Shown one piece after another: positions 11,907 to 22,812 of a DNA stretch of 64,000 nt. Where the stretch lies: NCBI GenBank assembly GCA_038503065.1, contig JBCAMK010000016.1, forward strand, positions 62,001 through 126,000, given 5' to 3'. The DNA is from Paragyromitra xinjiangensis. Its lineage: Eukaryota; Ascomycota; Pezizomycetes; Pezizales; Discinaceae. The notes below the pieces were generated by a model. It made no database searches. It was not told the origin of the DNA and was given only the letters and a program-made list of their open reading frames with translations. The number at the start of each line of letters is the position of its first letter. The stretch's first letter is position 1. Position numbers and translations under genes: made by a program.

Positions 11907-13657
11907 TTGAAGTCATATCTCATTGGCAATCTAGCCTCTCACACATTATGGATTGCACAATACCTGAAACCTCCAGGGGCCTTTTACCCAGTAGCAATAA
12001 TTCGGGACAAATTCAACGCTTTTGGGCATGCTTGTATCTTCGAGATAAAACCGACATTCTCCGATGGCCTAGCCAGGGCTTCCATGCCATTATCCGGCCT
12101 GAGCGGCCGTTCTAATTCCTTGAAGGGTACGGTAAGTCATTGCCATGATGAGAGCAGGCAACTTTACTTGATACCGTTGGTTAAAGTACCGGTCCCCGAA
12201 ACAATCTGGGTATGTATGTTTACGACTATAGCTGCTAATGAACAACTATAGGCCTAAAATCTACGTGAGGCAAAAGCGATCATCATAGCTGAAGTTGGGT
12301 TAATTAGGGGGAGGGTCTGCTTGGCGAGAGGAATTACGTTCGCTGCTATCACCGCTACGTATCTGGCTGTAGTTATATATTGCTACTCTACAAGGGCCGG
12401 AATACATGCAATATATGTACGGTGGAGGATTCTAGAAAATTTCCTTTCAGCATCTACTTTCTTTGACCTGTCACTTTTATCCTTTTCTTTGACCATAATT
12501 TTGTCTATTTGCTACCTTGGAACAAGTCATGCACGTCCAACCCACAGGTATTGTACATATATGGACAAAGGTTGGTGTCCATGTAGTATCATGTCAGTAC
12601 TCAACATACTCAGTATAACTACATATTTCTGAGAACTAGTTAATGGCCGGCCAACTCAAACTCTCGGAATAGGTCATACCGAACCGCAAAAAACACCGAA
12701 CTTAGCGGTTGATTTAGCATGGGATTATTCATACAGAAGCTTGGGAGTGAAGATCTCGGGAATCTCCCGACGCGCTATAGGTAATAATTGGCGGTGTAGC
12801 AAAATGTAAACCTTTCCCCCAAGCCCATAATCCACCGGAGGTCCAATAACATGCCTAATCAAACAAGAATGTTGCATGCGGTATTGATCTAGATCCAGAT
12901 CCAAGTTTGTGAACTGGTGAGTTTAGAGTTTCTCGAGAGAAGCGTTGCATCGCCACGTATCACCAGACTCATCCTTAGTGCTCCGGGCTGCAAAATAGCG
13001 TATCACCAATCACTTCATCGCTGCCATCAACCTCATCACAGTCGGTGGCGTCCTAAACATCCATCCACCACCAGTGCTATACGAATCTGTGGCCTTTTTA
13101 TATTTCCTGTGATCTGCCCTATCGCGCAAAATATTGCTTACTGGCACAGCGTGTGCAATCTTATAGCCAAGGCCGTTCTGGCTTACGGAACTTCTATACA
13201 GCGCGACGATTCCATACGCCAAGAGATAGAACGGATGTCACACTTTGCACGGGTCCTATCCATCAAGAGCAGACTCGGTGACATTGATTTTCCTTCTGTT
13301 CCTGAAGAACTTGATGATCTCCTTTACCCACCAGAACAGACGGAGAGGGACGATTTGATTCGAATGCATGCTATCAACGAGGCCGATAATTCAGGCATGG
13401 AAGAAATCGTGGCTATCATTACCGAACTGTGTAACTTTTGCATCAGGGCTAAACAACTTCAACGAGAAATTGACGATGGGACGATCTTAATGTCGCCACT
13501 GGCGTTCCTACGCGTCTTGCCTGTGTGGTTGTCTGAGTGGGGCGACTTGCACAGCAAGGCGGATAAAGACCCTAGATGGGCTGCAGTAGTCAAGTGAAAG
13601 GACCTTATAGAGCGAGCAGGGGATCTCGATGCTGAATGGAAGAGTCGTCGGAATTGA
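11907..13657 (+). CDS. Candidate multi-exon membrane protein, unrecognised (boundaries uncertain)
   Basis: I do not recognise this gene. Three plus-strand blocks read like protein. Block 1 is about 11907-12124 (YLIGNLASHTLWIAQYLKPP, then RDKFNAFGH). Block 2 is about 12260-12545, hydrophobic (FAAITATYLAVVIYCY and FFDLSLLSFSLTIILSICY), consistent with membrane segments. Block 3 is about 13075-13657, acidic and soluble (SVPEELDDLLYPPEQTERDD). Block 3 carries an in-frame TGA at 13595-13597 and then continues for 19 more codons to TGA 13655-13657, so it has either a premature stop or an unseen intron. A GTGAGT donor at 12917 fits an intron before block 3. The blocks may be exons of one gene or a degenerate copy; I could not join them confidently. 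Confidence 0.35.
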
Positions 13658-15753
13658 CGGGACGGGCAGAATGGCTTCTTGAAGGTAATGAGATTGTGTC
13701 GGGGACACAGAATTCCAAACAATCGGAGCTTCGGAGACGGAGGGTTGTGGGACGCCATAACGTTAGGGGCGGGGAGTAATTACGTAAGGTGTACGTTTTT
13801 ACTGGGTTTGGTATGGTTAGGGTTGGTGGGCCTGTTGATAACCGGTAATTGTTAAATCATCACTTTAGTCACCCAAATCAACAAAAAAAAAGATTCCCAG
13901 GGATTATACGGAATCTAGGTAGGCGAAGGTGGAATCAAAATAGGCTCATAATCCCTTGGATAAGTTCAATTAAACTAGCAGCGAACCCCAAGTTCCCCCC
14001 GGATTTATAAAGTGGAGAATTTTGGGTGCAGCTTTCTGGGGAAAGGCTCGAGAATAGGTAATCTCTAGAACCTTTAAGCCTATACTTCGAACACATAATT
14101 CATACATACCTATGGCACAGGGTCGAGCGAAGACCAAACTCCCCCGAAATTTTGTTATCTAATTCATCTTCACAAATACCTATTTATTTTTTTACTCGAC
14201 ATCCCCTATTGCTTTCCATGTCCTGGGCGGGTATGTGCCCCGCCACCTTTCCCTCGGCATCAACTGCCTTTCACAACTTAGCTACCCAAACCAACAGGAC
14301 CTCCGTATGGGATGAATTATCAGAGATTGATCAGACTACTAATTTTCTATGCGCTGGCCAACACTCTGACCATTTTATCATTCCATTTCTCACAGCTCGA
14401 AAGTTAGATGTGACTCGCCAAGAAACTAGATAGTGCAGCAGCTTAGGAGTTTAAGGGGTGAAGCGGGGCTTCAGTGGAGTTGTCGGGCTGGGGCCGATTA
14501 TAAGCGAAACCTTCCGAGGAGACAAACAATGGGGAGGTATGAGCTTGGGTAAAACTGGTAACGGAGGATGGTAGCCAAAAGTGTTATGCAAAGCATTTCC
14601 CGGTTCGAGGTAGTCTTTTAGCCTTCATTTCAGTGATATACTTGAATAAGGCTGTTGGTGGCTACTAATACTACCAATAGTTAGTTTTCTTGCAGTTGAG
14701 TCTCGAGCGTTGAGGTTCACCAGTGAATCACGAGGCTTCGTGCTGCATGTCCGAGATGATCCCGAAACCTCGGAAGATACCGTATGCATAGCCGCTAGGC
14801 TAGGCGCTTTTGAGTTTTTCCGGGAATTCGAATGCAGCAGGTTCACAACTTCACATGCATCATTATGCGTGTGAAATCCAGGCCAAATTCTCATGACGGA
14901 AAAGGAAGCAAATAAGAACCTTTGACGTGGAAAAGAAATTCTCTTATCAGGACGGTGCTTGTAAGTGGACAACAAAGAGAGACGGAGCAGACGGCTTTCT
15001 CAAATTTTTACTCTTATTATCCGACGGCTTTTGCTGCCGATTGACTCGGGAATCTATTTCTCTAGGGTGTCTTGACCGGAGAAGAGTCGAAAAATCTTCT
15101 TTATAGTGATGCCTGGCTGGATGCCCCAAGCTTCATCCCGGTGGCATTGATCAATGAGAGGTGCTACAGGGGCGCCCTAACCCTGAGAGATCACTGATCA
15201 CACAATCACTACCCAGAGGGTCATCATAATACCGCTACCGCAATTCGCGCATCCAATTACAGAGCCCCTGCCTGTTCACTTCACCGGCCCGAGGCGCATG
15301 GATACAATTGATGCGCAATTAATCCGCTACTGAACTTCCAGAAATTTGCCAAAATAGGCCGAATAGGTGAGTGGGCGGGAGAAAAAACATACGACTTCTA
15401 TCAGTTCTCACTGGGAGTCTCAAAGAGCTCTGAGCCACACGCTCTTCGACATACGAGTACAAAGCCCGCACAGCGCCCACCTTCAAGCTCCTGAAGACCT
15501 AAAATCATACGACCCACCTGCAACTATCTTTCGATCAAACACAAACTTTTTACCCCTCATCATCTTTTCACTTTTTTTCCCAAAAATCAACACACCAACA
15601 GGGTTAGGTTCTGCCAAGCCACATCACAGCTTCTGATTCGCTTCTAGTATTACTTTAACACGTAGGAACATCTATACATCACAGCTGGCAGAAAATCGAT
15701 AGACTTAAAGTACGCGATGCGATCGCATCACCACCATCCCCGTCGCTCATTTC
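13658..15753. other. Gene-poor intergenic region
   Basis: About 2.1 kb with only short frames (for example 14152-14433 plus and 14625-14975 minus). None shows recognisable motifs or splice-linked continuation. Confidence 0.4.
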
Positions 15754-17121
15754 ATGATGCGAACTGGAGAGGGATGCAACAAAAAAAGAAAGATTTTGGC
15801 TGGGTTCCATACTCGCTTCGTGTTCATGGCGGTGGCATACACATTCCACAAGTACGACTCTCATAAACTCTATCCGATATTTACTTTACATGACATTGTA
15901 CTGTACCTCCCTTTGGGAGTAACTGCTAATAAGTATCCTAGATCCTCGTGTCTGGCTTGGTTGCGGCTTTAGTTTGCTACCTCTCTTCTGATGTTAACGA
16001 GAAATACTCCCTTCACACGCCCATTCTTTTCCCCGTCTTCGGGTGAGTTTGCCTTCTCACTCGGGGGATCAAATTTCTCACGTAATCTAGTTTTATTGTC
16101 GCCCTTTCCATATCTTTTCGAATGTCCTCCGCCTACTCGCGTTGGTGGGAAGGTCGCACCGAATGGGACAAAATGTCAGCCTTCACCCGCAACATCGCTC
16201 GCACCATTTGGCTACACGTTCCAGAACAAAAAACAGACCCCGATAGCCGAAGAAATGATGTCGAGACCAAAAAATACGTTGTCACGCTTCTGCACGCATT
16301 TGCCGTGGCACTGAAGCATCATCTCCGTGGACAACGGGACTGGGACAAGCTACCCGAACTAAAAAAGCTGCTGACGAATTTGCCGCATGTTCGCGTTATC
16401 CGGCATGACTTTTGATTTTCTTATCGTCCAAAGTGAGGTGTAGATGCTAACTCTGTGGACCTACAGTACCATATGATTTCCGGGCCCGACAGCACCAATC
16501 ACCCAGTGCAGATTACTTTGCATATCTCATCTTATCTCGAACATATCCGCCAGACTAGGCCTATCGATACTCAGGTGTTTACACATCTACTTCTCTATAT
16601 CGACGGCCTAACATCCTGCATTTCTTCATGCGAGCGGCTACTCAGAACCCCGATCCCACTCGGATACAACATCGCAATCTCCCGTATCGTCTGGGTCTTT
16701 ATCTTAGTACTGCCTAGCCAGCTGTACCGTACCCTAGGCTGGATGAGCGTCGGTGTAACAATGTTAACCGCCTACGTGCTCTTCGCACTATCTGAAGTTG
16801 GGCTTGAGATTGAAAACGTCCGCGATTCGAAACCACTACCTCTTTGTTATTTAGCTTTAGCTTTTTCTTACACGTGAGATGACGGTAGTAGGCTGACTGA
16901 AGAAATAGCCTTGGGGAGAAGGTCCCAATAACTTAGATCTTGACCGCTATTGTATGCTCCTTGCGTTCGATCTGGCGGATATCACGATGCGTCAGCCGAG
17001 AGAGTATGCGCGATGGATCCACGAGGTTCAGCAACCGGCTTATGATCCGGCCCAGTTGATTGATCTTGGGAGAGCAGGGTTTACGAGTTTGAGTACTGAT
17101 ACGGTGGACACGCTCGTGTAG
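15754..17121 (+). CDS. Bestrophin-like (UPF0187) anion-channel protein
   Basis: Best model: exons 15754-15918, 15942-16042, 16091-16388, 16467-16817 and 16909-17121; 1128 nt, 375 aa, with all phases consistent. Family landmarks are a membrane segment (LVSGLVAALVCYL), PILFPVFG then SFRMSSAYSRWWEGR, NIARTIWLHVPE, LLHAFAVALKHHLRG, then CERLLRTPIPLGYNIAISRI, a second hydrophobic hairpin, and EIEN joined to GPNNLDLDRYC. These match fungal bestrophin relatives, which form chloride-type channels in membranes. The introns at 16043-16090 and the branch/acceptor signals at 16450-16466 and 16890-16908 look normal. The donors at 16389 (GTTCGC) and 16818 (GTCCGC) are weak, and the first gap is only 23 nt. 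Reading straight through 16389 meets TGA at 16413. Family identity is firm; whether the gene is functional is not settled, and the N terminus is least certain. Confidence 0.75.
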
Positions 17122-18284
17122 GGTGTGAGTGTGGGTGGTTTCGGTTATTTGGTCATCGTCCTTGGATTCTATCAATGTGGTTCAAGGATGGTGGTTCAGG
17201 GATAGAAAACGAATGATGAGGGTGTTTTTACTCGCTTTTTTTTCTTGGTTGAGGTAGATCGCGGATATAGAGGGGGATATCACATCTAGAATATAGAGGG
17301 TCCATAAATATAACCTTCAAACTCGGAAAGTTCCACGCTGGGAAAGATCGTAATACCCATCTCTAGGATATAATAGCCACACTTAAACTCCTTTCTATCA
17401 TGTGCAATTTCCCGTTTTGTGTTAAGATAATGGTTGAGAATGAAGTCATGTGATAACTTGAAAGTACGGTCGGGATTTAACCGTACTGAGCATGAGTTGG
17501 TGCAGAGTTACAGAGGTTGCTGAGATAAAACCAGAGGTATGCTACTAGAGGGATGGGCTGAGGCGAAGGCTTATTAGTAGCAATGCAAACGGGGAAGTTA
17601 CGGATTGGATGGTAGTGCCGCGGTAAGGGCAAGTAATAAGAGTGGTTGCCGGGTGGGTGATCATTGGCCCAGTGGGTAAAGTAGGACAGAGGTTTAGGCC
17701 CCTTCATTTCAACTAGACGCTTACTAACTTAGGGCATTTACGGAGATGGCGAGTAAATGAGATGGAGAAATTAGATCAACCGCCCAACCAAAATTTTGGC
17801 TGGATTTGTTGATGTCAGATGTGATGCTGATAGAATCATTCGATTCCTAGTGATAAGGTGGCTGCACGACGCGTTGAAAGTTGGCAATACTATAAATAAG
17901 GTGATTGGATGTAGAGTTGCTATCTATTTCGTTTCTAGCTTCTGTTTCGGAAGGTTAGGGTTGTTTTAACGAATGATAATTTATGAATAGAATGCAATCT
18001 AGAGCCTAATTATCTTGTAGCGTAGCTAGCTTGTTTACTCACTTAGAAAAGAATGTGAATTCCGGTTCGGTATGGGTTCTCTGAAAACTACGTATACTTG
18101 GGGGGAAAATATAAATACTTCTGTCCAAAACAAGCTTAAACCCTGGCCATGGCCCTCTAACACTCCAGTTCGTCTAGAACTGACGCCTGTTATTGCTAAT
18201 TGCGATAACTACTGCAGAAACCTAGAACCAAATTTCCCTTTATAGTACTGCTGGTTGGTTGTGCGTATCATGCCGCAGATTTTT
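17122..18284. other. Intergenic region
   Basis: Spacer downstream of the bestrophin-like gene; nothing recognisable on either strand. Confidence 0.45.
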
Positions 18285-18372
18285 ATTATTTTTATAATGA
18301 GTTTTATTATACATTTAGAGGGAAACCACTACTATAACAGGATAGGTCCTATGGGGGTATTTATTTTATGGC
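18285..18372 (-). repeat. Dispersed repeat copy 2
   Basis: Diverged copy of the repeat at 3580-3665. On the minus strand it shows a CCATAAAATAAATACCCC block, GGACCTATCCTG, and an AATAAAACTCATTAT end. It is more mutated than copies 1 and 3. Confidence 0.35.
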
Positions 18373-19086
18373 ATGCTGCAGATCTCTGCACGTGTTATAT
18401 CGGCCAATTTCACTGCGCTAGGTCTATAGGCCCTAGTCTGGCGACAAGTCACCTGGCTTCTTCGTTTCTTTCGCCATAGGTTATTTTATAATTACTTCCA
18501 GCCATATGTAAGACTTTTGTTCTTTTTTGCAATGAAGAGCCACATCATAAATGCCACTTTTTGCAGTTCGCTGACTTAGCTTGTTGTCCCTTCGTCTGTG
18601 AGAAATTGAGGACTATATTAACTTCGTTTTCGAAAATCCGGACAATCACTGTCCCATGGTATGTGACAAATTAAGGGCAGTATATTTCCTGCCGGACAAT
18701 ACCTTTGCAGAGACAGGGCCAAGGTTAGTAGATGCTGAGCGTTCCCTAAACGGAAGCTTGTGATAAAAACTGGGATGGTAATGTGGAGTTTTACAGACTA
18801 TGGGATGCCGGCGCTAGAATTTATTTTCACCACGCTGCGAATCCGCTGGATTATCTATAAGCCTGGAGAAAATCTTTCTACAGTTAAAACTTTGGGCATT
18901 GAGATTTTGATTAAGTAGGCTAGTGTATTTTGATCTAGTAGTGGGTTGAGATAGGGGCAAGGGAAATCGTTCTGATATATCAATATAACAATCATCTCAG
19001 GAACAAAAGGAAGTGGCTTGAAAAAAATAAAAGAATGTTTATGCCTCCAAAACGCATCAAAGAGAGGAACAAACACATTGCAATTG
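18373..19086. other. Intergenic region
   Basis: About 0.7 kb of spacer downstream of the pseudogene; nothing recognisable. Confidence 0.4.
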
Positions 19087-20436
19087 TGCAAGAATCCACG
19101 AAATACTGGTTAAACACTGGTGCCAATCCCAAGGAAATTGACGAATTTCGCAACTGTTCCAATTAGTCATATGAACAAGGACTTGGGTGATTTCTCTCAA
19201 CTTATGTTGGCCATCGCAATCAAATCTGTGGTCGTTAACCATCTGATGCATGGCGATACCGAAACTAATTATCCCAGGTATCGACCACAGCTCACCAGTT
19301 ATTCTGACAAACCACAGTCCCCCGTTCAGTGCCTTAGGCCCACGTGGCACAAGGTGGGTTTGCGAGGAATTCCAGATGACTCTCTGAGGAACGTAAGCGA
19401 TTTGCATCATTACTAGCTAAAGGATAACAATCGCTCTTTGTAAGAGTGTAAGCTGTACTCTTTCCGGCCTTATATCCCGTCAGGATGTAGGTTATTATGT
19501 ATGGCGCCGCAAGCGAAAGGGTGAGGATCACATCTGTAAAAAAGAACATGAATATCTCCCTGCGGGACTTTTCACGAGGCTGGGGGTTGTCAAATGCGGG
19601 TGATAGAATCATTGCCTCTGGCTCGGATTTTTCCGAAAAGCGTTTGAGTAGTCGAGTGATACACGTCCTTTGGGGGTTTAGTCGTATGATTTCCCCGGAT
19701 CCCTCCTCTAGATAGGGTTTAGGTGATTGGGCGGACATCTTTTGGGGATTAGATCGTGTAATTCCTTCGGTATCGTGCTCCTGAGGCATCTCTTGAATGT
19801 TTGGTTGTGCGGTAAGTTGCTTCTCACTGGGTGCCGCGGCTGGATCATCTAGCGTATCGTCGTTGATGACCTCTTTTTTTAGCTGCCTCGACTCGTGTAG
19901 GAGCAGAAACCATCGAAGAACTGGAGATTTTTCCCTCATGACCTCCCACAGATGCTGCCTAAAAGCGAGGCGCAGTGCTTTTCTTGTGACGGAGAGGATT
20001 TTTTCTTTTTCTTCTTCCCCGTCTTTTTTTTCCCTTGAATTTGGGTTGAATATCTTGCCCTTCGAACTTTAAATAGAAGTTATCACCATCCTTTTCAAGC
20101 TTTCCGACCTCTCCGATTATATTACCATAACCTGATGCCGCTAGACGCAGGGAAACGCTTTTCTTGACTTCAACAAGCCTTCCAACAACTCCGCAGAATA
20201 CCCCACCCCGCCTTTCTGCTTCGTCTATAATAGATGATCTAACTATGTAAGAGGCCCCATAGCTGGAGTAGCAAAATTTGAGCATGTGCTGATTATTGAA
20301 ATTAGAGCGAAAGGAATAACTGTGAATTGGTAACCCGCGTAGCCGTGACTTCCCAGACTTCCGGCTTCGTGTGCCTGGTAAATAGTAGGGGCCGCTTCAA
20401 GGAGTTGAAAAAGGGCTATTACTGGTCGTACAGTGC

Positions 20437-20451
20437 TGTGCTGGGAGGAAA
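20437..20451. repeat. Target-site duplication, left copy
   Basis: TGTGCTGGGAGGAAA, identical to 21575-21589. Taking out the intervening 1123 bp and one copy restores an open, paralogue-matching frame (reading SISSQH then STVRPVIALFQ), so this is a genuine insertion footprint. Confidence 0.9.
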
Positions 20452-21574
20452 GTAGTAGTAGTAGTAGTAGTAGTAGTAATTCATTAACGTATCCAACCCT
20501 ATGGGTTATGACGGTAAGTAACTACACAAAACACACAAAACAAAACACACAACAATTTCCCGTTCTCACTTTCCATCCCATAACTCTCCATCCTTTCCCA
20601 CTGCATACCATTCCCCATACCGAAACTCTTTAACTTCATAAATTCTCTCCTGCAACACATAATCCTTCCGCCCTTCCGCACTTATTGGCAGCAACAGCAA
20701 CACCTTATCCCCTTCTATTCCCTCCTCGACCGCGTACTTCTGCATTTCTATCTTCGTTGGGTGCCCCCCTCCTTTCTCCTTCAACTCATTACATGCCTTG
20801 ACCCACCATTTCGTATCATTTGTCTCCAGAAACCGCCTCTTTCTCTCCGTTTTTTTCGTTTTGCTGGCAGGGAGTTTACTAGTCACGGTAACTACCTCTG
20901 CAACCTGTTCGGGGAGTTTCGTCGAACTCGGTATTGGGGTGGTTGGTGGATCCTCGGCTTTCTTCTGTTTCTCGCCTAACTTGTCCAACAACACTTCCCC
21001 CAACCTCTTTTTCTCCCTTTTCTCCCTTCTCTCCGCTCTCTCTTCCAACTTCTCCGTATTCGTTTCCATAGGGCCGGAAGTATCCTCTTCTTGTACTGTT
21101 TCTTCCATCACTATATCTGCTTTCTCAACTTCTTCCTCTCCTCTCACCTCATTCTCTTGCTGCCTCTGCTCTCCCTCTTTCTCCAGTCTTACTGGAATTG
21201 GTGGTGGTGCCTGCCTCATCACTCTCTCCACCAACTCTTTAATTTCCCTCTTCGCTCCGTTATATCTCTTCGCTAACACTCCTACCTCCCCTCTCAGCCT
21301 CTTTATTTCCCACGACAGTGCATCAATGTGGCGGTGGTATTCATTTTCAAAGGCCATGAGCTTAACAGCTGGCATGGCTGGTTTTCCTTTTCCATATCCT
21401 GACTTGTTGCTAAAGGTTCTGCTGTTCATGGTGATGAAGCTGGGTGAGAGCGGGTAGGTTAATCCTGATTGGTAGAAACCTAATATCACAAAACACTCGG
21501 AAGTTGAGTGGAAAGTGTGGCGACCTCTGATTGGTCGGTTCGTCCTGCAAGGTGGTCGTTAAGGAGAAGGTTTT
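20452..21574 (-). mobile_element. Non-LTR-like insertion with (TAC)9 3' end, 1123 bp
   Basis: The element lies on the minus strand between two copies of a 15-bp direct repeat. Its 5' end (21574) starts AAAAACCTTCTCC, followed by about 145 nt of leader, one ORF (20566-21429), a 3' UTR with GT-rich sequence and a small hairpin (AACCCATAGGGTT), and nine TAC units that abut the target-site duplication. It has no terminal inverted or long terminal repeats. Variable-length target duplication plus a simple-repeat 3' tail is the usual signature of target-primed reverse transcription by LINE elements. There is no reverse transcriptase, so the copy is non-autonomous. The family is not one I recognise. 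Confidence 0.75.
20566..21429 (-). CDS. ORF of the insertion: 287-aa charged coiled-coil protein
   Basis: I do not recognise this protein. The start is the ATG at 21429 (MNSRTFSNKSGYGKGKP); the frame is open 60 nt further upstream but without an ATG. Residues about 25-70 form a heptad-rich, likely coiled-coil region (EIKRLRGEVGVLAKRYNGAK). The middle is Glu/Lys/Pro-rich and probably disordered. The last about 80 residues look folded (WWVKACNELKEKGGG to EWYAVGKDGELWDG). The order of basic N terminus, coiled coil, charged linker and C-terminal domain recalls LINE ORF1 proteins in outline, but no CCHC knuckle or RNA-recognition motif is visible. The frame is intact over its whole length, in contrast to the host pseudogene around it, so the insertion is probably young. 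It could instead be a retroposed cellular gene. Confidence 0.7.
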   Translation of the reverse strand: MNSRTFSNKSGYGKGKPAMPAVKLMAFENEYHRHIDALSWEIKRLRGEVGVLAKRYNGAKREIKELVERVMRQAPPPIPVRLEKEGEQRQQENEVRGEEEVEKADIVMEETVQEEDTSGPMETNTEKLEERAERREKREKKRLGEVLLDKLGEKQKKAEDPPTTPIPSSTKLPEQVAEVVTVTSKLPASKTKKTERKRRFLETNDTKWWVKACNELKEKGGGHPTKIEMQKYAVEEGIEGDKVLLLLPISAEGRKDYVLQERIYEVKEFRYGEWYAVGKDGELWDGK

Positions 21575-21589
21575 TGTGCTGGGAGGAAA
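21575..21589. repeat. Target-site duplication, right copy
   Basis: TGTGCTGGGAGGAAA, the partner of 20437-20451. It marks the 5' end of the minus-strand insertion. Confidence 0.9.
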
Positions 21590-22226
21590 TACTGAGCCGT
21601 GATAATAGTATATTTGGATTTTCCTGTAGTTCGGCCTCGGAATTAGGCAGCTGCGCATGCTCTTGTGTCATTTGCTCATCAGTTGGAAGCAGTGCTGAAG
21701 CTGATGGTATCTGCCGGTCCTAATCGACCTCGTAAGTGGGGAGTAATCGTGCTAACATGTATTGCGGCTTCTTCCACGACTCTTTTGACTTTTTTAACTC
21801 CCTCAATTCCCCTTTCAGTTCCTTCTCCCCCCCTCCTTCATCTCCTTACTTTTCTCATAGTTCCTTAGCTTCTTAAGCTCACTCACTCTTTAGTTCATTC
21901 TCCCTATCCTTCTTCGACCCCCAAGTCTCCGGAAGATGGCACAGACCATGGATCTGAACGTGGTCTTGCGATAGATATTCCAGCTCCATCCCAGCATAAT
22001 TCACGATGTGGCTGACACTTGCAATGATTTGTCAGATTTGAATTCCAAGCTTGATAGTGCGACTTACGGAGATTCGCCGGCCCCGGGGTTGCGAGTAGTT
22101 CGCCAGACCCATAATTCATCCTTTCCATTTGGTCTCCAATACTTTGTACGTGCAGCCACGCATAAGTCACTTGCTCTCCCACCAAGGCCCTCTCCCACTG
22201 GTTCTTTCAACTACATCTTACTCTAG

Positions 22227-22812
22227 TCGCTCAGTTAATAGCCTGCAGGGAGTCTACTGTATGATCCTTTGTTTGTGGTAAGCTGTGGGAAAGCGCCGTA
22301 CTATATCGTGTCACAAGCTTAACATGAAGCCTTGCCTCCATTCCATTTTCTGGGATGCGCAGAATCTCTCAGCACCAGTGTTTCCGGAACCTCAGGGCCC
22401 AGGGCCAGGTTCGCCTTTAAATTCAAATTAGTTATAATTATAAAGGTGCTACTAGTTCTTCGTATCAAGTTGTAGATGTCTATATGTGTAATCCCGTTGC
22501 ACTAGAATCCTACGATAAGTAATTCATTCAATTCCTGCGTCGTAGTTTATCTCTCTCGTGTGGGGATAGTAATGACCTTAAGGCTATGGCTTATGCCAAC
22601 CATTATATAAATCTTAATTCACTATTTATTGGAGAAGTGGCTTTGATATATGTGGTCAATCATCTCGCGAATGAATAGAAAAAAACCAACTAAAAGAACG
22701 TTCCTACGGCTCTATTTCAAGCCAGGAAGAAAGAGGGAAAGGCGGAGAAGAAGCTTGGTATAGTGTTACTACATTTCTGCCGTACAATACAGGCAAATTA
22801 ATATAGCCATAG
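22227..22812. other. Intergenic spacer between the paralogues
   Basis: About 0.6 kb without a supported gene. It separates the tandem, same-strand paralogous copies and holds the 3' flank of the intact one. Confidence 0.45.

Larger units (their letters stand above)
19087..22226 (-). pseudogene. Broken paralogue of the 641-aa membrane protein at 22.8-24.9 kb, split by an insertion
   Basis: This copy aligns by eye along most of the intact minus-strand paralogue at 22813-24859. Shared blocks include SSII(D/M)EEAERRG, GNIIGE(V/I)GK, SPVLRWFL / FPVLRWFL, LNPQRTC and MQIA(Y/C)(V/I)PQRV. Several defects mark it as dead. A 7-bp length difference near 19450 shifts the frame. A TAG near 19415 replaces a Trp codon of the paralogue. 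A TAA lies upstream of the K/E-rich segment near 21890, and the start region is not alignable. A 1.12-kb element interrupts it between 20451 and 21575. Compared with the intact copy it also has an extra Lys/Glu-rich stretch (about 21775-21885) that is open in the expected frame. A normal intron (GTAAGT, CTGAC, CAAG) remains near 22005-22052. Confidence 0.8.

Noticed and set aside
20798..21457. Plus-strand 219-codon frame rich in Ser, Phe and Leu
   Set aside because: Mirror of the Glu/Lys-rich minus-strand ORF of the insertion; composition is explained by the complementary codons.
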